Shown here in pieces: positions 1 to 9,593 of a DNA stretch of 64,000 nt. Every line of letters starts with the position of its first letter. Positions within the stretch are counted from its first letter, which is position 1. A model generated the notes under the pieces. The model had not been told where the DNA came from. It saw only the letters and a program-made list of their open reading frames with translations, and did not search any database. The translations under genes and the position numbers were made by a program. Source of the DNA: Roseicyclus marinus (GTDB taxonomy: Bacteria > Pseudomonadota > Alphaproteobacteria > Rhodobacterales > Rhodobacteraceae); assembly GCF_030163795.1 (NCBI RefSeq), contig NZ_JASJOF010000005.1, forward strand, positions 186,001 through 250,000, given 5' to 3'.

Positions 1-2
1 CG

Positions 3-1226
3 ATGTTGGCGGCTGGCGGGCTTCTGATACTGATGGCGATGGGATACGCCGTAAGCGGCATGGTCGCGGATGGCGACGATGGGGCCGCGGCGCAGGATAC
101 GGCGGGTGCCGCCGATCCGGATGCCCCCGAACTCTCCGACGGTACGGCGATCACCGGCAATTCCGATCTTCTCACCCTGCTGTTCGAAGACGAGGACGAC
201 ACACCCGCTGACACTCCTCAAGAGGACGGGGGCGACCTCACCCCGCAGCAGGTCGATGTCGACAGCGGCGAAACCTCGCCCCCCGCAACCATGGGCGACG
301 ATGCCGCCTCAAACGGCGGCGGCCTGCTGATCGAGGGGACGGAGGGGAACGACACCCTGACCGGAACCGATGGCGACGACACGCTCGACGGCTACGCGGG
401 CGACGACCTCCTCGACGGCGGTACAGGCGACGATCTCTTGCGCGGACGCGAGGGGATGGACAGCCTTTTGGGCGGCGGCGGCAATGATGCGATCACCGGC
501 GGCCCCGGCGATGACCGGATCGAAGGCGGGACCGACACCGACATGCTTGTCGGCAACGAAGGCAATGACACGATCCTCGGCGGTGCCGGCGCCGACGAGG
601 CCTATGGCGAAGACGGAGACGACCTGATCGACGGCGGCACCGGCACCGATTTCCTCGTGGGAGGCGACGGGCACGACACGATCACGGGCGGCACCGACGA
701 CGACCTGCTCTTCGGCAATGACGGCGACGACAGCCTGTCCGGCGAAGATGGCGACGATTACCTTCAGGGCGGTTTCGGGGCGGATACTCTGTCGGGCGGG
801 GCGGGCAACGACCGGCTCGACGGCACCTTCGCCGCGGGCGATTCCCTCTTTGGTCCCGTCGACGAGGATCAGGGCGACATCCTTGACGGTGGCGATGGCG
901 ACGACACGATCGTCGTCGGCGCGGGCGATCTGGCGACCGGCGGAGCGGGGGCCGACCTCTTTGCAACCGGCAGCTTCATCCAAGCCGCCGAACTGGCCGG
1001 TACGGTGACGGATTTCGACGCCGCTCAGGACGTGATCGAGGTCATGTTCGACCCCGCCTTGACGCCCGATCCCGTCATCACGGTGCAGGATTTCCCTGAT
1101 GGCAGCGGGGCGCATATCCTGTTCAACGGCGACATCATCCTCAGCGTCAGCGGCGCACAGGGTCTCGACCCCGCCCTGATCCAGTTGCGCAGCGTCACCC
1201 TCGACGCCGTGGCCGAAACCGCCTGA
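3..1226 (+). CDS. RTX-type calcium-binding repeat protein with N-terminal membrane anchor
   Basis: The 407-residue product opens with a hydrophobic segment (about residues 2-20) that could be a membrane anchor or uncleaved signal. A long Asp/Glu-rich linker follows to about residue 105. Many GGxGxDxLx nonapeptide repeats (for example GGTGDDLL and GGAGNDRLDG) then run to about residue 310. Such repeats form calcium-filled parallel beta rolls in RTX proteins. The tail (about 311-407) is non-repetitive and resembles the C-terminal domain of Rhodobacterales RTX-like proteins. The start lies at the very edge of the window, so an upstream start cannot be excluded. No type I secretion gene is visible nearby and no catalytic domain is seen. 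It is probably surface-exposed or periplasmic; its role is unknown. Confidence 0.8.
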   Translation: MLAAGGLLILMAMGYAVSGMVADGDDGAAAQDTAGAADPDAPELSDGTAITGNSDLLTLLFEDEDDTPADTPQEDGGDLTPQQVDVDSGETSPPATMGDDAASNGGGLLIEGTEGNDTLTGTDGDDTLDGYAGDDLLDGGTGDDLLRGREGMDSLLGGGGNDAITGGPGDDRIEGGTDTDMLVGNEGNDTILGGAGADEAYGEDGDDLIDGGTGTDFLVGGDGHDTITGGTDDDLLFGNDGDDSLSGEDGDDYLQGGFGADTLSGGAGNDRLDGTFAAGDSLFGPVDEDQGDILDGGDGDDTIVVGAGDLATGGAGADLFATGSFIQAAELAGTVTDFDAAQDVIEVMFDPALTPDPVITVQDFPDGSGAHILFNGDIILSVSGAQGLDPALIQLRSVTLDAVAETA

Positions 1227-1238
1227 CCCGACCGCGCC

Positions 1239-2129
1239 CTAGCCCCGGAAATGCGGCAGCATCGCCGCAAGGAAGGCGTCCGGCGCTTCCTCCATGGCGA
1301 AATGGCCGCAGCCGTCGATCTCGGCCCCGGTGACATCCTCGGCCCAGTGCCGCCAGATGCCCAACGGATCGCCCGTGCGCGCCGGAAACCCGTGCCGCCC
1401 CCAGACAAAGCGCACGGGGGCCGCAATCTTGCGCCCCGCCGCGCGATCCGCCTCGTCCAGCGCCCGGTCGATCGTGGCGCCCGCCCGGTAATCGGCACAC
1501 ATCGCCGCGACCCGCGCCGGATCGCCCGCCTGCCGCAGGTAGCTGTCGAGCGCCTCGGGCGAAAACGGCGACAAATCGCTCGCCAACGTCCAGCTTGCCA
1601 GCGTCCGCGCCACATAGCCCGCCCCATCCGCCCCGATCAGGTTTTCGGGCAGGGGCGCAGGCTGCGCCAAAAACGTCCAGTGATAGGCCTTGAGCGCAAG
1701 CTCCGCCGACCATGCCGCCCAAAAATCGGCGGTCGGCACGATCTCCACGATCCCCAGCCGGTCCACCCGCCCCGGATGATCCAGCGCCATCCGGTATGCC
1801 ACCCGCGCGCCTCGGTCATGCCCGATGACATGCGCCCGCCCGAGGCCCAGCGCCTCCATCAGACCGACGACATCCTGCGCCATGCGCCGCTTGGCGTAGA
1901 CGCCATGCTCCGCATCATCGTGCGGCGCGTCACTCTCGCCATAGCCGCGCAGGTCGGGGATGATGACGTCGAACTCCCGCGCCAGAACCGGGGCCACCCG
2001 GTGCCACGCCATATGCGTCTGCGGATAGCCGTGCAGCAGGATCATTGCAGGCCCCGACCCGCCGCGATGCACCGACAGCGTCACGTCACCCACGGAAATC
2101 CGCGACTGGCTGAACCCCTCAATGGCCAT
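1239..2129 (-). CDS. Haloacetate (fluoroacetate) dehalogenase-like alpha/beta hydrolase
   Basis: This 296-residue alpha/beta hydrolase has the oxyanion motif HGYPQ (33-37), the nucleophile elbow GHDRGAR with Asp105 in place of Ser, and a late catalytic His in DGCGHF (His276). An Asp nucleophile marks the dehalogenase/epoxide hydrolase branch. From memory of the fluoroacetate dehalogenase of Rhodopseudomonas palustris, Arg106 and Arg109 match its carboxylate-binding arginines, and His150-Trp151 and Tyr214 match its fluoride pocket at the same spacing. The catalytic-acid position is Glu129 rather than Asp. It probably hydrolyses 2-haloacids in the cytoplasm. It overlaps the end of the upstream DUF1643 gene by 11 bases, so the two are likely co-transcribed. 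An epoxide hydrolase is the main alternative. Confidence 0.75.
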   Translation of the reverse strand: MAIEGFSQSRISVGDVTLSVHRGGSGPAMILLHGYPQTHMAWHRVAPVLAREFDVIIPDLRGYGESDAPHDDAEHGVYAKRRMAQDVVGLMEALGLGRAHVIGHDRGARVAYRMALDHPGRVDRLGIVEIVPTADFWAAWSAELALKAYHWTFLAQPAPLPENLIGADGAGYVARTLASWTLASDLSPFSPEALDSYLRQAGDPARVAAMCADYRAGATIDRALDEADRAAGRKIAAPVRFVWGRHGFPARTGDPLGIWRHWAEDVTGAEIDGCGHFAMEEAPDAFLAAMLPHFRG

Positions 2130-2643
2130 GATCCGAACCCTCCCAAAGCTGCGGCTGCACCTCGTAGCCGATGTAAAGCGGATGCTTGGGATGCCCCGCC
2201 TTGCTCAGGCCCAGATGCCAAAGGGACGAACCCGCCCCCCGAAGCAAGGATTCCACCTGCGGCCCCCGGTCCAGATGCGCGCCATGCGTGCCCCAGGCGC
2301 AGATCACCCGGTCCGCCCAGGGCAGCGCGGCAAGGATCGCGGCATCATTCCCCGGCCCGACCGGATCGGCGGCGGCCCGCATCACCCGCGGATCGGTCGC
2401 CCGATAGGCAAAGATGTTGAGCACCCGGAACGCGCCGAACCCCAAGGCCCGCGCCCGCCTCTCGCAGCGTTCGACCGTGGGATCATTCTGCACCTCGGTC
2501 GCGGTCGAGGGGTTGAGCATGACAAAGGCCGCCCGCGGCCCGCCCCCGTCCCAGACCCGCGTCAGCGTGTAGCGATAGACCTCGCACTCGGAATATTCCG
2601 CGACAGAGGCGGCATCGCCCTTGAGGTGGTGGCGCGTGATCAT
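2119..2643 (-). CDS. DUF1643 domain protein
   Basis: The 174-residue protein matches the DUF1643 family. It has the MLNPSTA motif near residue 43, an NPT/ERCERRA segment, then NIFAYRAT, a CAWGTHG motif and a C-terminal SKAGHPKHPLYI stretch. The family is small, cytosolic and of unknown function, and is often found as a lone gene. It reads into the dehalogenase-like gene with an 11-base overlap, which suggests one transcript. No signal peptide or membrane segment is seen. Family assignment is firm; function is not known. Confidence 0.8.
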   Translation of the reverse strand: MITRHHLKGDAASVAEYSECEVYRYTLTRVWDGGGPRAAFVMLNPSTATEVQNDPTVERCERRARALGFGAFRVLNIFAYRATDPRVMRAAADPVGPGNDAAILAALPWADRVICAWGTHGAHLDRGPQVESLLRGAGSSLWHLGLSKAGHPKHPLYIGYEVQPQLWEGSDHGH

Positions 2644-2683
2644 GCCCCGGTGATGCCCCGCGCGCCCGGCGCAGGCAAGCCTG

Positions 2684-3589
2684 TCACAGGTTGAACACCC
2701 GCTCGGGATGCAACTCCGCGCCCTTCAGACGCCCCACCGCCACCGGCTGCCCCTGAAACGACGCCCAAGCCAGATCACCATATTCCGCCGCCCCCGGCAG
2801 AACCTGACCGGGGTTCCCGTTCCTGAGCCGCGCCGCCCCCGCTTCCGTCGCCTTCAACTCGGGCAGATCGGCCAAGGCCATGGACACGGGATGCAGCAGC
2901 GCGTCGATCTCGGGCGTGCGGGCCAGCGCTTCGATCCGGTCCATCGTCACCGCATCCTCGATATCGAAGGGGCCAACCCATGTCCGCCGCAACCGCAGGA
3001 CATGGCCCAGACAGGACAGAACCTGCCCAAGGTCGCGCGCGATCGACCGGACATAACCGCCCGAACCGCAGACGAACTGCAACTCGGCATGATCCGCATC
3101 GGGCATGGCCGTAAGCTCCAGCGCATCGACATAAAGCGGTCGTGCGGCAAGCTCCATCGTCTCGCCCCCCCGCGCGATGTCATAGGCGCGCTCGCCATCC
3201 ACCTTCACGGCGGAAAACTGGGGCGGAACCTGCTGGATATCACCCACGAACCGGGGCAGGGCTGCGCGGATCTCTTCCGCGCTCGGTCGCGCCTGAGAGG
3301 TGGCGATGATCGCGCCCTCGGCATCGTCCGTCGTGGTGGCAGCCCCCCAACGCACGGTGAAGTCGTAGCCTTTCAACGCCTCGCCCAGATAGGGAATCGT
3401 CTTGGTCGCCTCGCCCAAGGCCACGGGCAACATCCCGGTCGCATCGGGGTCCAGCGTGCCCGCATGGCCCGCCTTTTTGGCCTCGAAGGCCCAGCGCAGC
3501 TTGTTGACCACGGCGGTCGAGGTCAGCCCCGCAGGCTTGTCGACCAGAAGCCAGCCCGAAACGTCCCGCCCCTTGCGACTGCGACCCAT
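2684..3589 (-). CDS. truB: tRNA pseudouridine(55) synthase TruB
   Basis: TruB converts uridine 55 of the tRNA T-loop to pseudouridine. The 301-residue length fits the family. The N-terminal motif [10 protein letters not shown] (12-21) and the catalytic motif GTLDPDATG carry the nucleophile Asp47. A later SGGYVRSI segment is typical of the RNA-binding face. The C-terminal part resembles the short alphaproteobacterial TruB extension. It lies downstream of rbfA and a DUF2233 gene on the same strand, a common arrangement in Rhodobacterales that links ribosome maturation and tRNA modification. Confidence 0.95.
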   Translation of the reverse strand: MGRSRKGRDVSGWLLVDKPAGLTSTAVVNKLRWAFEAKKAGHAGTLDPDATGMLPVALGEATKTIPYLGEALKGYDFTVRWGAATTTDDAEGAIIATSQARPSAEEIRAALPRFVGDIQQVPPQFSAVKVDGERAYDIARGGETMELAARPLYVDALELTAMPDADHAELQFVCGSGGYVRSIARDLGQVLSCLGHVLRLRRTWVGPFDIEDAVTMDRIEALARTPEIDALLHPVSMALADLPELKATEAGAARLRNGNPGQVLPGAAEYGDLAWASFQGQPVAVGRLKGAELHPERVFNL

Positions 3590-3622
3590 GCTCAGACCTC
3601 CCTCCGTGGAAAGATCGGCGGG

Positions 3623-4369
3623 CTACCCGCCTGACGGGGCCGCGTCAACCACCGTGCCGATGATCGGCCCGATCGGCAGACCGATATCGGCCCGCCCGAT
3701 CCCCGGCGCATAGAGCCGCGACACCCGCCCATCGAAATACAGCGCCTGCGGCACGCCCAGATAATCCCGGAAGAACCGGGCAAAATGGTGGAAATTCACC
3801 GGCGCATCCGAAATCACCAGATGCAGCACCCGCCCATCATCCTCGACGCCCACGCCGTTGCGGATGTTGCGGCTGCTGCCATCGGCGATGAAGCGCGGGT
3901 GCAGCGCGCCGTCGATCACCAGCATCGGCCCCGACTGGGTGGCATCCCGGCACTCGGGCGGATTGTCGGCATAGGCCCGGCTTTCGACGATCGCCGCCGA
4001 TCCACCCTGCAGACACAACACGCCATTTGGCAAAAGCCCGAAATTCCCCGGCCCGGCCGAGGTGATGACGCGCATCTCCTCAACACCATCCTCGATATAG
4101 AGGCCCACGGGCGCGCGATCCTCGTGGAACATGCCCGCGTTCATCGCGACGCCCAGTTTCTTGTCCGGGGCCAAATCCGTCTCGACGCGGGTAAAGCTGC
4201 CATAGACGGCACCATCCCCGTCGCGCAGAAAGAGGCGCAGATCGTCTTGTGCCAGATCCACCCGGCAGGTCGTGAACGGCGCGCCACCGAACTCCACGGT
4301 TTCGCAGCCCAACGCCGGCACGGACCAAAAGCCCGCCAACACAACCCCGAGGATCAGGCGGCGGGGCAT
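3623..4369 (-). CDS. Phosphodiester glycosidase (DUF2233) family secreted protein
   Basis: The 248-residue product starts with a signal peptide (MPRRLILG... to about residue 20, ending near ALG-C). The mature part matches the DUF2233/phosphodiester glycosidase family, with MNAGMF near residue 95, a Gly-rich QSGPMLVIDG segment, SRNIRNGVG and LYFDGRVSRLY towards the end. Related enzymes hydrolyse sugar phosphodiesters such as the uncovering enzyme substrate. The ATG shares one base with the rbfA stop (TGATG), implying translational coupling. A GTG one codon upstream is also possible. It probably acts in the periplasm; the substrate is unknown. Confidence 0.8.
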   Translation of the reverse strand: MPRRLILGVVLAGFWSVPALGCETVEFGGAPFTTCRVDLAQDDLRLFLRDGDGAVYGSFTRVETDLAPDKKLGVAMNAGMFHEDRAPVGLYIEDGVEEMRVITSAGPGNFGLLPNGVLCLQGGSAAIVESRAYADNPPECRDATQSGPMLVIDGALHPRFIADGSSRNIRNGVGVEDDGRVLHLVISDAPVNFHHFARFFRDYLGVPQALYFDGRVSRLYAPGIGRADIGLPIGPIIGTVVDAAPSGG

Positions 4370-4785
4370 CACGCCTCCTCCTCCGCCTCATCCCCCCCAA
4401 GGTCGCGGCGCACCTCGTCGCGGTCGAACAGCGCGCGCGTCTCGTCCATCCGGTCAAAGGTCTCGTCGATCAAGAACCGCAGGTCGGGCGCGTATTTCAA
4501 CGACATGTCGCGCATGATGGCGCGGCGCAATTCACCCCGGTTGCGCTTGAGCGCGGTGATCGCATCCTCGCGCCGCCCGCCACCCAGCGGCATCACATAA
4601 ACCGTCGCGATCTTCAGGTCGGGCGAGGTCCGCACTTCGCCCACCGTGATCGACATGGCGTTCAATTCCGGGTCATGCACCTCGCCCCGCGCCAGCACCT
4701 GGCTCAGGACACGCCGGATCAATTCGCCCACGCGAAGCTGTCGCTGCGACGGGCCCGCGCCCTCGGAATGCCGGTTCTTTGCCAT
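4369..4785 (-). CDS. rbfA: 30S ribosome-binding factor A
   Basis: RbfA assists late maturation of the 16S rRNA 5' end in the 30S subunit. The 138-residue protein shows the family features: an N-terminal [13 protein letters not shown] helix, the KH-like core with [19 protein letters not shown], and [12 protein letters not shown] near residue 105. The chosen start MAKNRH gives the usual family length; the open frame continues upstream only as antisense of dapB. It is divergent from dapB and is followed by a coupled DUF2233 gene and truB. Confidence 0.95.
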   Translation of the reverse strand: MAKNRHSEGAGPSQRQLRVGELIRRVLSQVLARGEVHDPELNAMSITVGEVRTSPDLKIATVYVMPLGGGRREDAITALKRNRGELRRAIMRDMSLKYAPDLRFLIDETFDRMDETRALFDRDEVRRDLGGDEAEEEA

Positions 4786-4905
4786 GGCTCGCCTGTCTGT
4801 TCCCTCCCCCGCACTTAGGAGATGCGCCGCCCCCCCGCAAGCGACGCCTTCCCGCGCGGGCGTCGTTCCGCTATCAGCGGGGCCGGAATGACGAAGGGTG
4901 AAGAC

Positions 4906-5718
4906 ATGGGCGACAGCGTCGGAATCGCGGTGATGGGTGCCTCGGGGCGGATGGGTCGGATGCTGATCGACACCATCACCGCCTCGGACAAGGCGCATCT
5001 GGTGGGCGTGACCGAACGCCCCGGCCATCCTTGGGTCGGCCACGATCTGGGCGAGGCGCTGGGTGGTGCGGCCAATGGCGTTGCCGTCCATGACGACCCG
5101 CTCGAGGTGATCGTCAAGGCGCAGGCGGTGATCGATTTCACGACGCCCACGGCCACCCTCGCCCATGCCCAGCTGACCGCGCAGGCGCGCTGCGTCCATG
5201 TCATCGGCACCACCGGCCTCAGCGACAGCGATATCGCGGCGCTCGATGCCGCCGCGCGCCATGCCGTGATCGTGCGCGCGGGCAACATGAGCCTCGGGGT
5301 CAACCTCCTGACCCGTCTGGCGCAAGAAGTTGCCCATGCCCTCGACGCCGATTTCGACGTTGAAATCGTCGAGGCCCACCACAAGCACAAGGTCGATGCC
5401 CCCTCCGGCACCGCGCTCATGCTGGGCGAGGCGGTGGCGCGCGGGCGTGGCGTCGATCTCGCGGATGTCTCCGACCGGGGCCGCGACGGCATGACCGGGG
5501 AACGCCGCCGGGGCGACATCGGCTTTGCCGCGATCCGGGGCGGCGACATCGTCGGCGAACATGACGTGATCTTTGCAGGGGCCGGCGAACGCATCATCTT
5601 GCGCCATGTCGCGACCGATCGCGGCATCTTCGCGCGCGGCGCGCTCAAGGCCGCGCTCTGGGGTCAGGGCAAGGCGCCCGGCCACTACTCGATGATGAGT
5701 GTTCTGGGCTTGGCATGA
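4906..5718 (+). CDS. dapB: 4-hydroxy-tetrahydrodipicolinate reductase
   Basis: DapB reduces the dihydrodipicolinate precursor with NAD(P)H in the lysine/diaminopimelate pathway, supplying peptidoglycan. The 270-residue product has the dinucleotide-binding motif GASGRMG (11-17), GTTG near 101, and the catalytic region with His158-His159, Lys162 and DAPSGTA (164-170). The start was chosen because AAGGG lies 7 bases upstream and the length matches the family; an in-frame ATG six codons earlier is less well placed. It is divergent from rbfA. Confidence 0.95.
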   Translation: MGDSVGIAVMGASGRMGRMLIDTITASDKAHLVGVTERPGHPWVGHDLGEALGGAANGVAVHDDPLEVIVKAQAVIDFTTPTATLAHAQLTAQARCVHVIGTTGLSDSDIAALDAAARHAVIVRAGNMSLGVNLLTRLAQEVAHALDADFDVEIVEAHHKHKVDAPSGTALMLGEAVARGRGVDLADVSDRGRDGMTGERRRGDIGFAAIRGGDIVGEHDVIFAGAGERIILRHVATDRGIFARGALKAALWGQGKAPGHYSMMSVLGLA

Positions 5719-5729
5719 ATCCGCCGATC

Positions 5730-5744
5730 GCTTGATTTTCAAGC
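5730..5744 (+). terminator. Small hairpin after dapB
   Basis: A 6-bp perfect inverted repeat (GCTTGA, three-base loop, TCAAGC) lies just after the dapB stop. There is no clear T-run, so a terminator role is only a possibility. Confidence 0.3.
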
Positions 5745-5794
5745 CTCTCTGGCTATCTCGCTACAGCGTCATCAGTAGCTGGAGAGTGTCCGCA

Positions 5795-6172
5795 ATGACC
5801 CGTTCCATCCCTGCCCTGCCCGGTGCAATGGCAGGTGCCATCCTGTGCCTTTTCGTGGCTGAACCCGTCGCCGCCGAAGACTTCAGCGTCGTCAACAGCG
5901 CCGACCGTTTCGTGTCGCTGGTCAGCGGCCGCGAATTGCGACGCTTCGGCATAAGGCTGAACGTCACGCCCGAAGGCGAAATCGTGGGCCGCGCCTTCGG
6001 TGCGCCGGTCACGGGTGCATGGACATGGCAGGGCGGCTATTTCTGCCGTGACCTGTTCTGGAACGGCGATGACCTCGGCTACAATTGCCAATTGGTGGAG
6101 GAAAGTGGCGACACCCTGCGCTTCACCTCCGACCAAGGGTCAGGGATGTCGGCGGACCTGAACCTTCGGTGA
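5795..6172 (+). CDS. Small secreted protein of unknown function
   Basis: The 125-residue product has an N-terminal signal peptide (about residues 1-26, ending near AVAA/EDF). The mature part is about 100 residues with two cysteines (in YFCRDLF and GYNCQLV) that could form a disulfide. The body contains SGRELRRFGIRLNVTPEG and GRAFGAPVTGAWTWQGGYFC, a pattern familiar from uncharacterised Rhodobacterales periplasmic proteins. The start is the ATG opening the signal peptide; the longer frame upstream overlaps dapB. Function unknown. Confidence 0.7.
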   Translation: MTRSIPALPGAMAGAILCLFVAEPVAAEDFSVVNSADRFVSLVSGRELRRFGIRLNVTPEGEIVGRAFGAPVTGAWTWQGGYFCRDLFWNGDDLGYNCQLVEESGDTLRFTSDQGSGMSADLNLR

Positions 6173-6247
6173 TGCCGTCTTGGGGGGCTAGGCAGGACGC
6201 GACGTCCGGCACACGGACCCTGCACCCTCACAACATCTCGCCACCGC

Positions 6248-6439
6248 TCAGAAATCGATCGCGATGCCCTTCTTTTCCCAATCGCCGTAGCGCACCGGCT
6301 CGGGCCCGTCCCGTCCGCCCAACTCCACCGGCAGGTCGAGGTCCTTGGCGGCCTTGCGCCGTGCCTCGGCCTCGGCCAACGCACGTTGCGCGGCGGGGGG
6401 CAGGTGCGACAGGTCGCGGCTCTCGGTCTCATCGGACAT
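6248..6439 (-). CDS. DUF1674 protein, succinate dehydrogenase assembly factor 4 homologue
   Basis: This 63-residue protein carries the DUF1674 signature at its C-terminus: LPVELGGRDGPEPVRYGDWEKKG followed by IDF. Homologues include SDHAF4, which binds flavinylated SdhA and helps assemble succinate dehydrogenase. The N-terminal half is charged and helical (LAEAEARRKAAKDL). The start gives the usual family length; a much longer in-frame extension is antisense of rsmB. It is divergent from rsmB. The SDH role comes from family knowledge. Confidence 0.8.
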   Translation of the reverse strand: MSDETESRDLSHLPPAAQRALAEAEARRKAAKDLDLPVELGGRDGPEPVRYGDWEKKGIAIDF

Positions 6440-6508
6440 GGCGGAAATCCTTGTCGTTGACGCCTGCCTGATATACCCCGCAAACCTTCTGGAACAAGGG
6501 CGGGTTGC

Positions 6509-7759
6509 ATGGGGCTCGAAGCACGACAGGCGGCACTGCGCACGCTCGACGGCGTTCTGCGGGACAAACGGATGCTGGCCCATCTGCCGTCTGAAACGCG
6601 CCTTGCCCCCGCCGATCAGGCCCGCGCGGCACGGCTTGCCTCGCTCGTCCTGCGCCACCTCGGCCCGCTCGACGCCTGCATCGCCCCCTATCTCGACCGC
6701 AAGCCGCCGCTTCCCGCGCTGATGATCCTGCGCCTCGCCGCAGCCGAGCTTCTGATCGCGGGCGAGGATGCGCATGGCGTGGTCGACAGCGCCGTCACGC
6801 TGGCCAAGCGCGGCAAAGGCACGGCCCGGATGGCGGGCATGGTCAATGCCGTCTTGCGCAAACTGGCCGTCGAAGGGCCCGAACGGTTGGCGCTGGAACC
6901 GCCGCAGCGCCTGCCGGGCTGGATCGCGGGGCCGGTCAAGAAACGCTGGGGCGCTGAAACGCTTCGCGCGATCGAGGCGGCGCACCTGCCGCTCCCCCCA
7001 ATCGACCTGACCGTCAAGCCGGGTGCCGCCCCCGACCTTCCCGGCGCGATCCGTCTGCCCACGGGCAGCCTGCGCGTTCCCGCCGGAACACAAATCACGG
7101 CGCTTCCCGGCTACGACAGCGGCGATTTCTGGGTGCAGGATGCCGCCGCCGCCCTGCCCGTGCGCCTTCTGGGCGATGTGGCAGGCCTGCGCGTGCTCGA
7201 CCTCTGCGCGGCTCCGGGCGGCAAGACGCTGCAACTCGCGGCGATGGGGGCCGCGGTCACCGCGCTCGACATGTCGCAGGCCCGCATGGCGCGGGTGGAA
7301 CAAAACCTTGCCCGCACCGGCCTGTCGGCCGCCTTGGCCGTGGTCGACGCGCTCGACCATGACGCGCCCGCTTATGACGCGATCTTGCTCGATGCGCCCT
7401 GCACCGCCACCGGCACGATCCGCCGCCATCCCGACCTGCCCCATGTCAAACCCTGGACCGAGGTGGAACCACTGACCCGCCTCCAGATGCGCCTGATCGA
7501 CCATGCGCTGCGCCTCCTGAAACCCGGCGGCAGGCTGGTCTTCTGCACCTGTTCCCTTTTGCCGGTCGAAGGCGAATTCCAGATCACCGCCGCGCTCAAA
7601 CGGCACGAGGGGCTGCGTGTGATCCCTGCCGATGCCCCCGCTTTGGGCGGAGATATTGCATGGCAAAGCCCCGAGGGCGGATTGCGCCTTCGCCCCGATT
7701 TCTGGCCCGATCTGGGCGGCATCGACGGCTTCTACATGGCTTGCCTTACCCGCCCGTGA
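6509..7759 (+). CDS. rsmB: 16S rRNA m5C methyltransferase RsmB/NOP family
   Basis: The 416-residue protein has an N-terminal NusB-like RNA-binding domain (about 1-130) and a C-terminal SAM-dependent methyltransferase domain. The SAM motif LDLCAAPGGKT lies at about 230-240. The two catalytic cysteines of RNA m5C methyltransferases are in DAPC (Cys298) and FCTCS (Cys348). The family methylates cytosine in 16S rRNA (C967 in E. coli). It begins after an AAGGGCGGG stretch and is followed by a heparinase-like gene on the same strand. Confidence 0.88.
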   Translation: MGLEARQAALRTLDGVLRDKRMLAHLPSETRLAPADQARAARLASLVLRHLGPLDACIAPYLDRKPPLPALMILRLAAAELLIAGEDAHGVVDSAVTLAKRGKGTARMAGMVNAVLRKLAVEGPERLALEPPQRLPGWIAGPVKKRWGAETLRAIEAAHLPLPPIDLTVKPGAAPDLPGAIRLPTGSLRVPAGTQITALPGYDSGDFWVQDAAAALPVRLLGDVAGLRVLDLCAAPGGKTLQLAAMGAAVTALDMSQARMARVEQNLARTGLSAALAVVDALDHDAPAYDAILLDAPCTATGTIRRHPDLPHVKPWTEVEPLTRLQMRLIDHALRLLKPGGRLVFCTCSLLPVEGEFQITAALKRHEGLRVIPADAPALGGDIAWQSPEGGLRLRPDFWPDLGGIDGFYMACLTRP

Positions 7760-7819
7760 CTCTGGCCCGACCGCCGCGTATCCTGCCTGCAAAAATCATG
7801 GCCCGAGCAGCTTGACCCG

Positions 7820-9577
7820 ATGACCGACCACCCCGACAGCGCCATCGCCGCACCGCCCCCGGGGGGCAGGGTGCGCGCCGCCGACCGCTGGGCGGCGCGG
7901 CGCGCGGGGCTGACCGGGCCGACGATCCGCGGCTTCCTGTGGCAACCTGAACCCAGTTTCTCGGGGTCCGAGGCGCGCGGGCGGCAGCTGATGGCGGGCA
8001 ATCTCGTCTTCGCCGGGCATCTCGTCGAAACGGCGGGCCGCCTGCCTTGGGACATCGCCCCACCCTCCGAGGCCTTTCTCGAGGCGCTGCACGGGTTCGA
8101 CTGGCTCGACGATCTCGCCACCATTCCGGCGGGCGCGGGCCGCAAGCAGGCGCAGGATTGGCTGTCGGGCTGGATGCAGCGCTTCGGGCGTGGCGGCGGC
8201 CCCGGCTGGACACCGGACCTGACCGGGCGACGCCAGATGCGGCTCGTCACCCACGCACTCTTCGTGATGAACGGACAAACGCCCGAGGATCGCAAACGTA
8301 CCTTCGCCCTACTTGGCCGACAGGCCGGGTTTCTCCAGTCGCGCTGGCGGCAGACGCCTCCGGGCCTTTCGCGGTTCCGCGCGCTGTCGGGCCTGATCTA
8401 TTCCGCCTGTGCGCTGACGGGCATGGAAACGGCGCTTCAACCCGCGCTCCGCGGTCTGGCGCAGGAATGCGCGACCCGGATCGACGGGACCGGCGGCATC
8501 GCCTCCCGCAACCCCGAGGAATTGCTCGAAGTGTTCCACCTGCTGACTTGGGTGGCCGCGATCCTCAAGGATATCGGCAAGGCGCCCGACCCGGCGATCA
8601 ACACCGCCATCGGGCGCATCGCGCCCACGCTGCGCAGCCTGCGCCACGCCGATGGCACGCTGGCGCGGATGCAAGGCGGCGGGCGCGGCGCACCGGGACG
8701 GCTGGATGCGGCGCTGGCCCGGTCCAATGTCCGGCCCTCGCGGGTCAAGGGGCTGGCCATGGGCTATGCGCGGCTGGGCGGGCGGCGCGTGTCGCTGATC
8801 GTCGATGCCGCACCGCCCCTGCTGGGTCCGGGCAGCTTCGACGCCCATGCCTCCACCCTCGGCTTCGAGCTGGTGTCGGGCCGCCAGCCCGTCATCGTCT
8901 CGGCAGGCTCAGGCAAACGCTTCGGCACCGCATGGCGCAGGGCAGGGCGCGCCACGGCCAGCCATTCCACCCTGTCGCTTCTGGGCTATGCCAGCGCGCG
9001 CCTGGCCCGCGGCGGCGAACGCCAGGACCCAGAACGGCAGGATTTCATCAGCGGCCCCACCAAGGTCGAGGTGCAGGAAGCCGAGATGAAGACCGCCGAT
9101 GGCATCGCGCTCTCGCATGACGGATGGCGACAGACCCACGGGCTTGTGCACCTGCGTTCCCTCCAGCTTGACCGCGACGGCAGCCTTCTGCGCGGCGAGG
9201 ATGGTCTGGCCGCCATGACCGAACGCGACCGCGCGACGCTTGACCGCGTCCTGTCGCGCCTGCCCCGCGACCTCGGCCTGCGCTACGCCGTCCGCTTCCA
9301 CCTGCACCCCGACGCCACCGCCGAGATCGACATGGGCGGCACCGCCGTTTCCATCCAATTGCCGGGCCGGGAAACATGGGTGTTCCGCTACGGCGGCGAG
9401 GCCAAACTGACGCTGGAGCCGTCGATCTATCTCGACGGATCGCGGGTCAAACCGCGCGCGACAAAACAGATCGTTCTCACCGGCGCGCTGACCGGCTATG
9501 GCAGCGCGGTGAGCTGGACACTCGCCCGCCCCGTTGGCCTGTTGCCCGCGCCCGGCGGAGACGAGACAGAGGACTGA
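7820..9577 (+). CDS. Heparinase II/III family protein
   Basis: The 585-residue protein has the layout of the heparinase II/III-like family: an alpha-helical N-terminal toroid (about 1-270) and a beta-sandwich C-terminal half containing [15 protein letters not shown] and a [16 protein letters not shown] segment. Known members are polysaccharide lyases. In Rhodobacterales this form is regularly found between rsmB and purH, as here. No obvious cleavable signal peptide is present, so export is uncertain. The substrate cannot be told from sequence alone. Confidence 0.8.
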   Translation: MTDHPDSAIAAPPPGGRVRAADRWAARRAGLTGPTIRGFLWQPEPSFSGSEARGRQLMAGNLVFAGHLVETAGRLPWDIAPPSEAFLEALHGFDWLDDLATIPAGAGRKQAQDWLSGWMQRFGRGGGPGWTPDLTGRRQMRLVTHALFVMNGQTPEDRKRTFALLGRQAGFLQSRWRQTPPGLSRFRALSGLIYSACALTGMETALQPALRGLAQECATRIDGTGGIASRNPEELLEVFHLLTWVAAILKDIGKAPDPAINTAIGRIAPTLRSLRHADGTLARMQGGGRGAPGRLDAALARSNVRPSRVKGLAMGYARLGGRRVSLIVDAAPPLLGPGSFDAHASTLGFELVSGRQPVIVSAGSGKRFGTAWRRAGRATASHSTLSLLGYASARLARGGERQDPERQDFISGPTKVEVQEAEMKTADGIALSHDGWRQTHGLVHLRSLQLDRDGSLLRGEDGLAAMTERDRATLDRVLSRLPRDLGLRYAVRFHLHPDATAEIDMGGTAVSIQLPGRETWVFRYGGEAKLTLEPSIYLDGSRVKPRATKQIVLTGALTGYGSAVSWTLARPVGLLPAPGGDETED

Positions 9578-9593
9578 GAGGACAATCCCCATC

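Noticed and set aside
330-930. Repeated DNA units that look like a repeat array
   Set aside because: They are the codons for RTX nonapeptides, vary in sequence and lie in one open frame, so they are neither a CRISPR array nor satellite DNA.
4822-4887. Earlier dapB starts
   Set aside because: Upstream codons encode Pro/Arg-rich sequence with no ribosome-binding site; AAGGG is well placed only for the chosen ATG.
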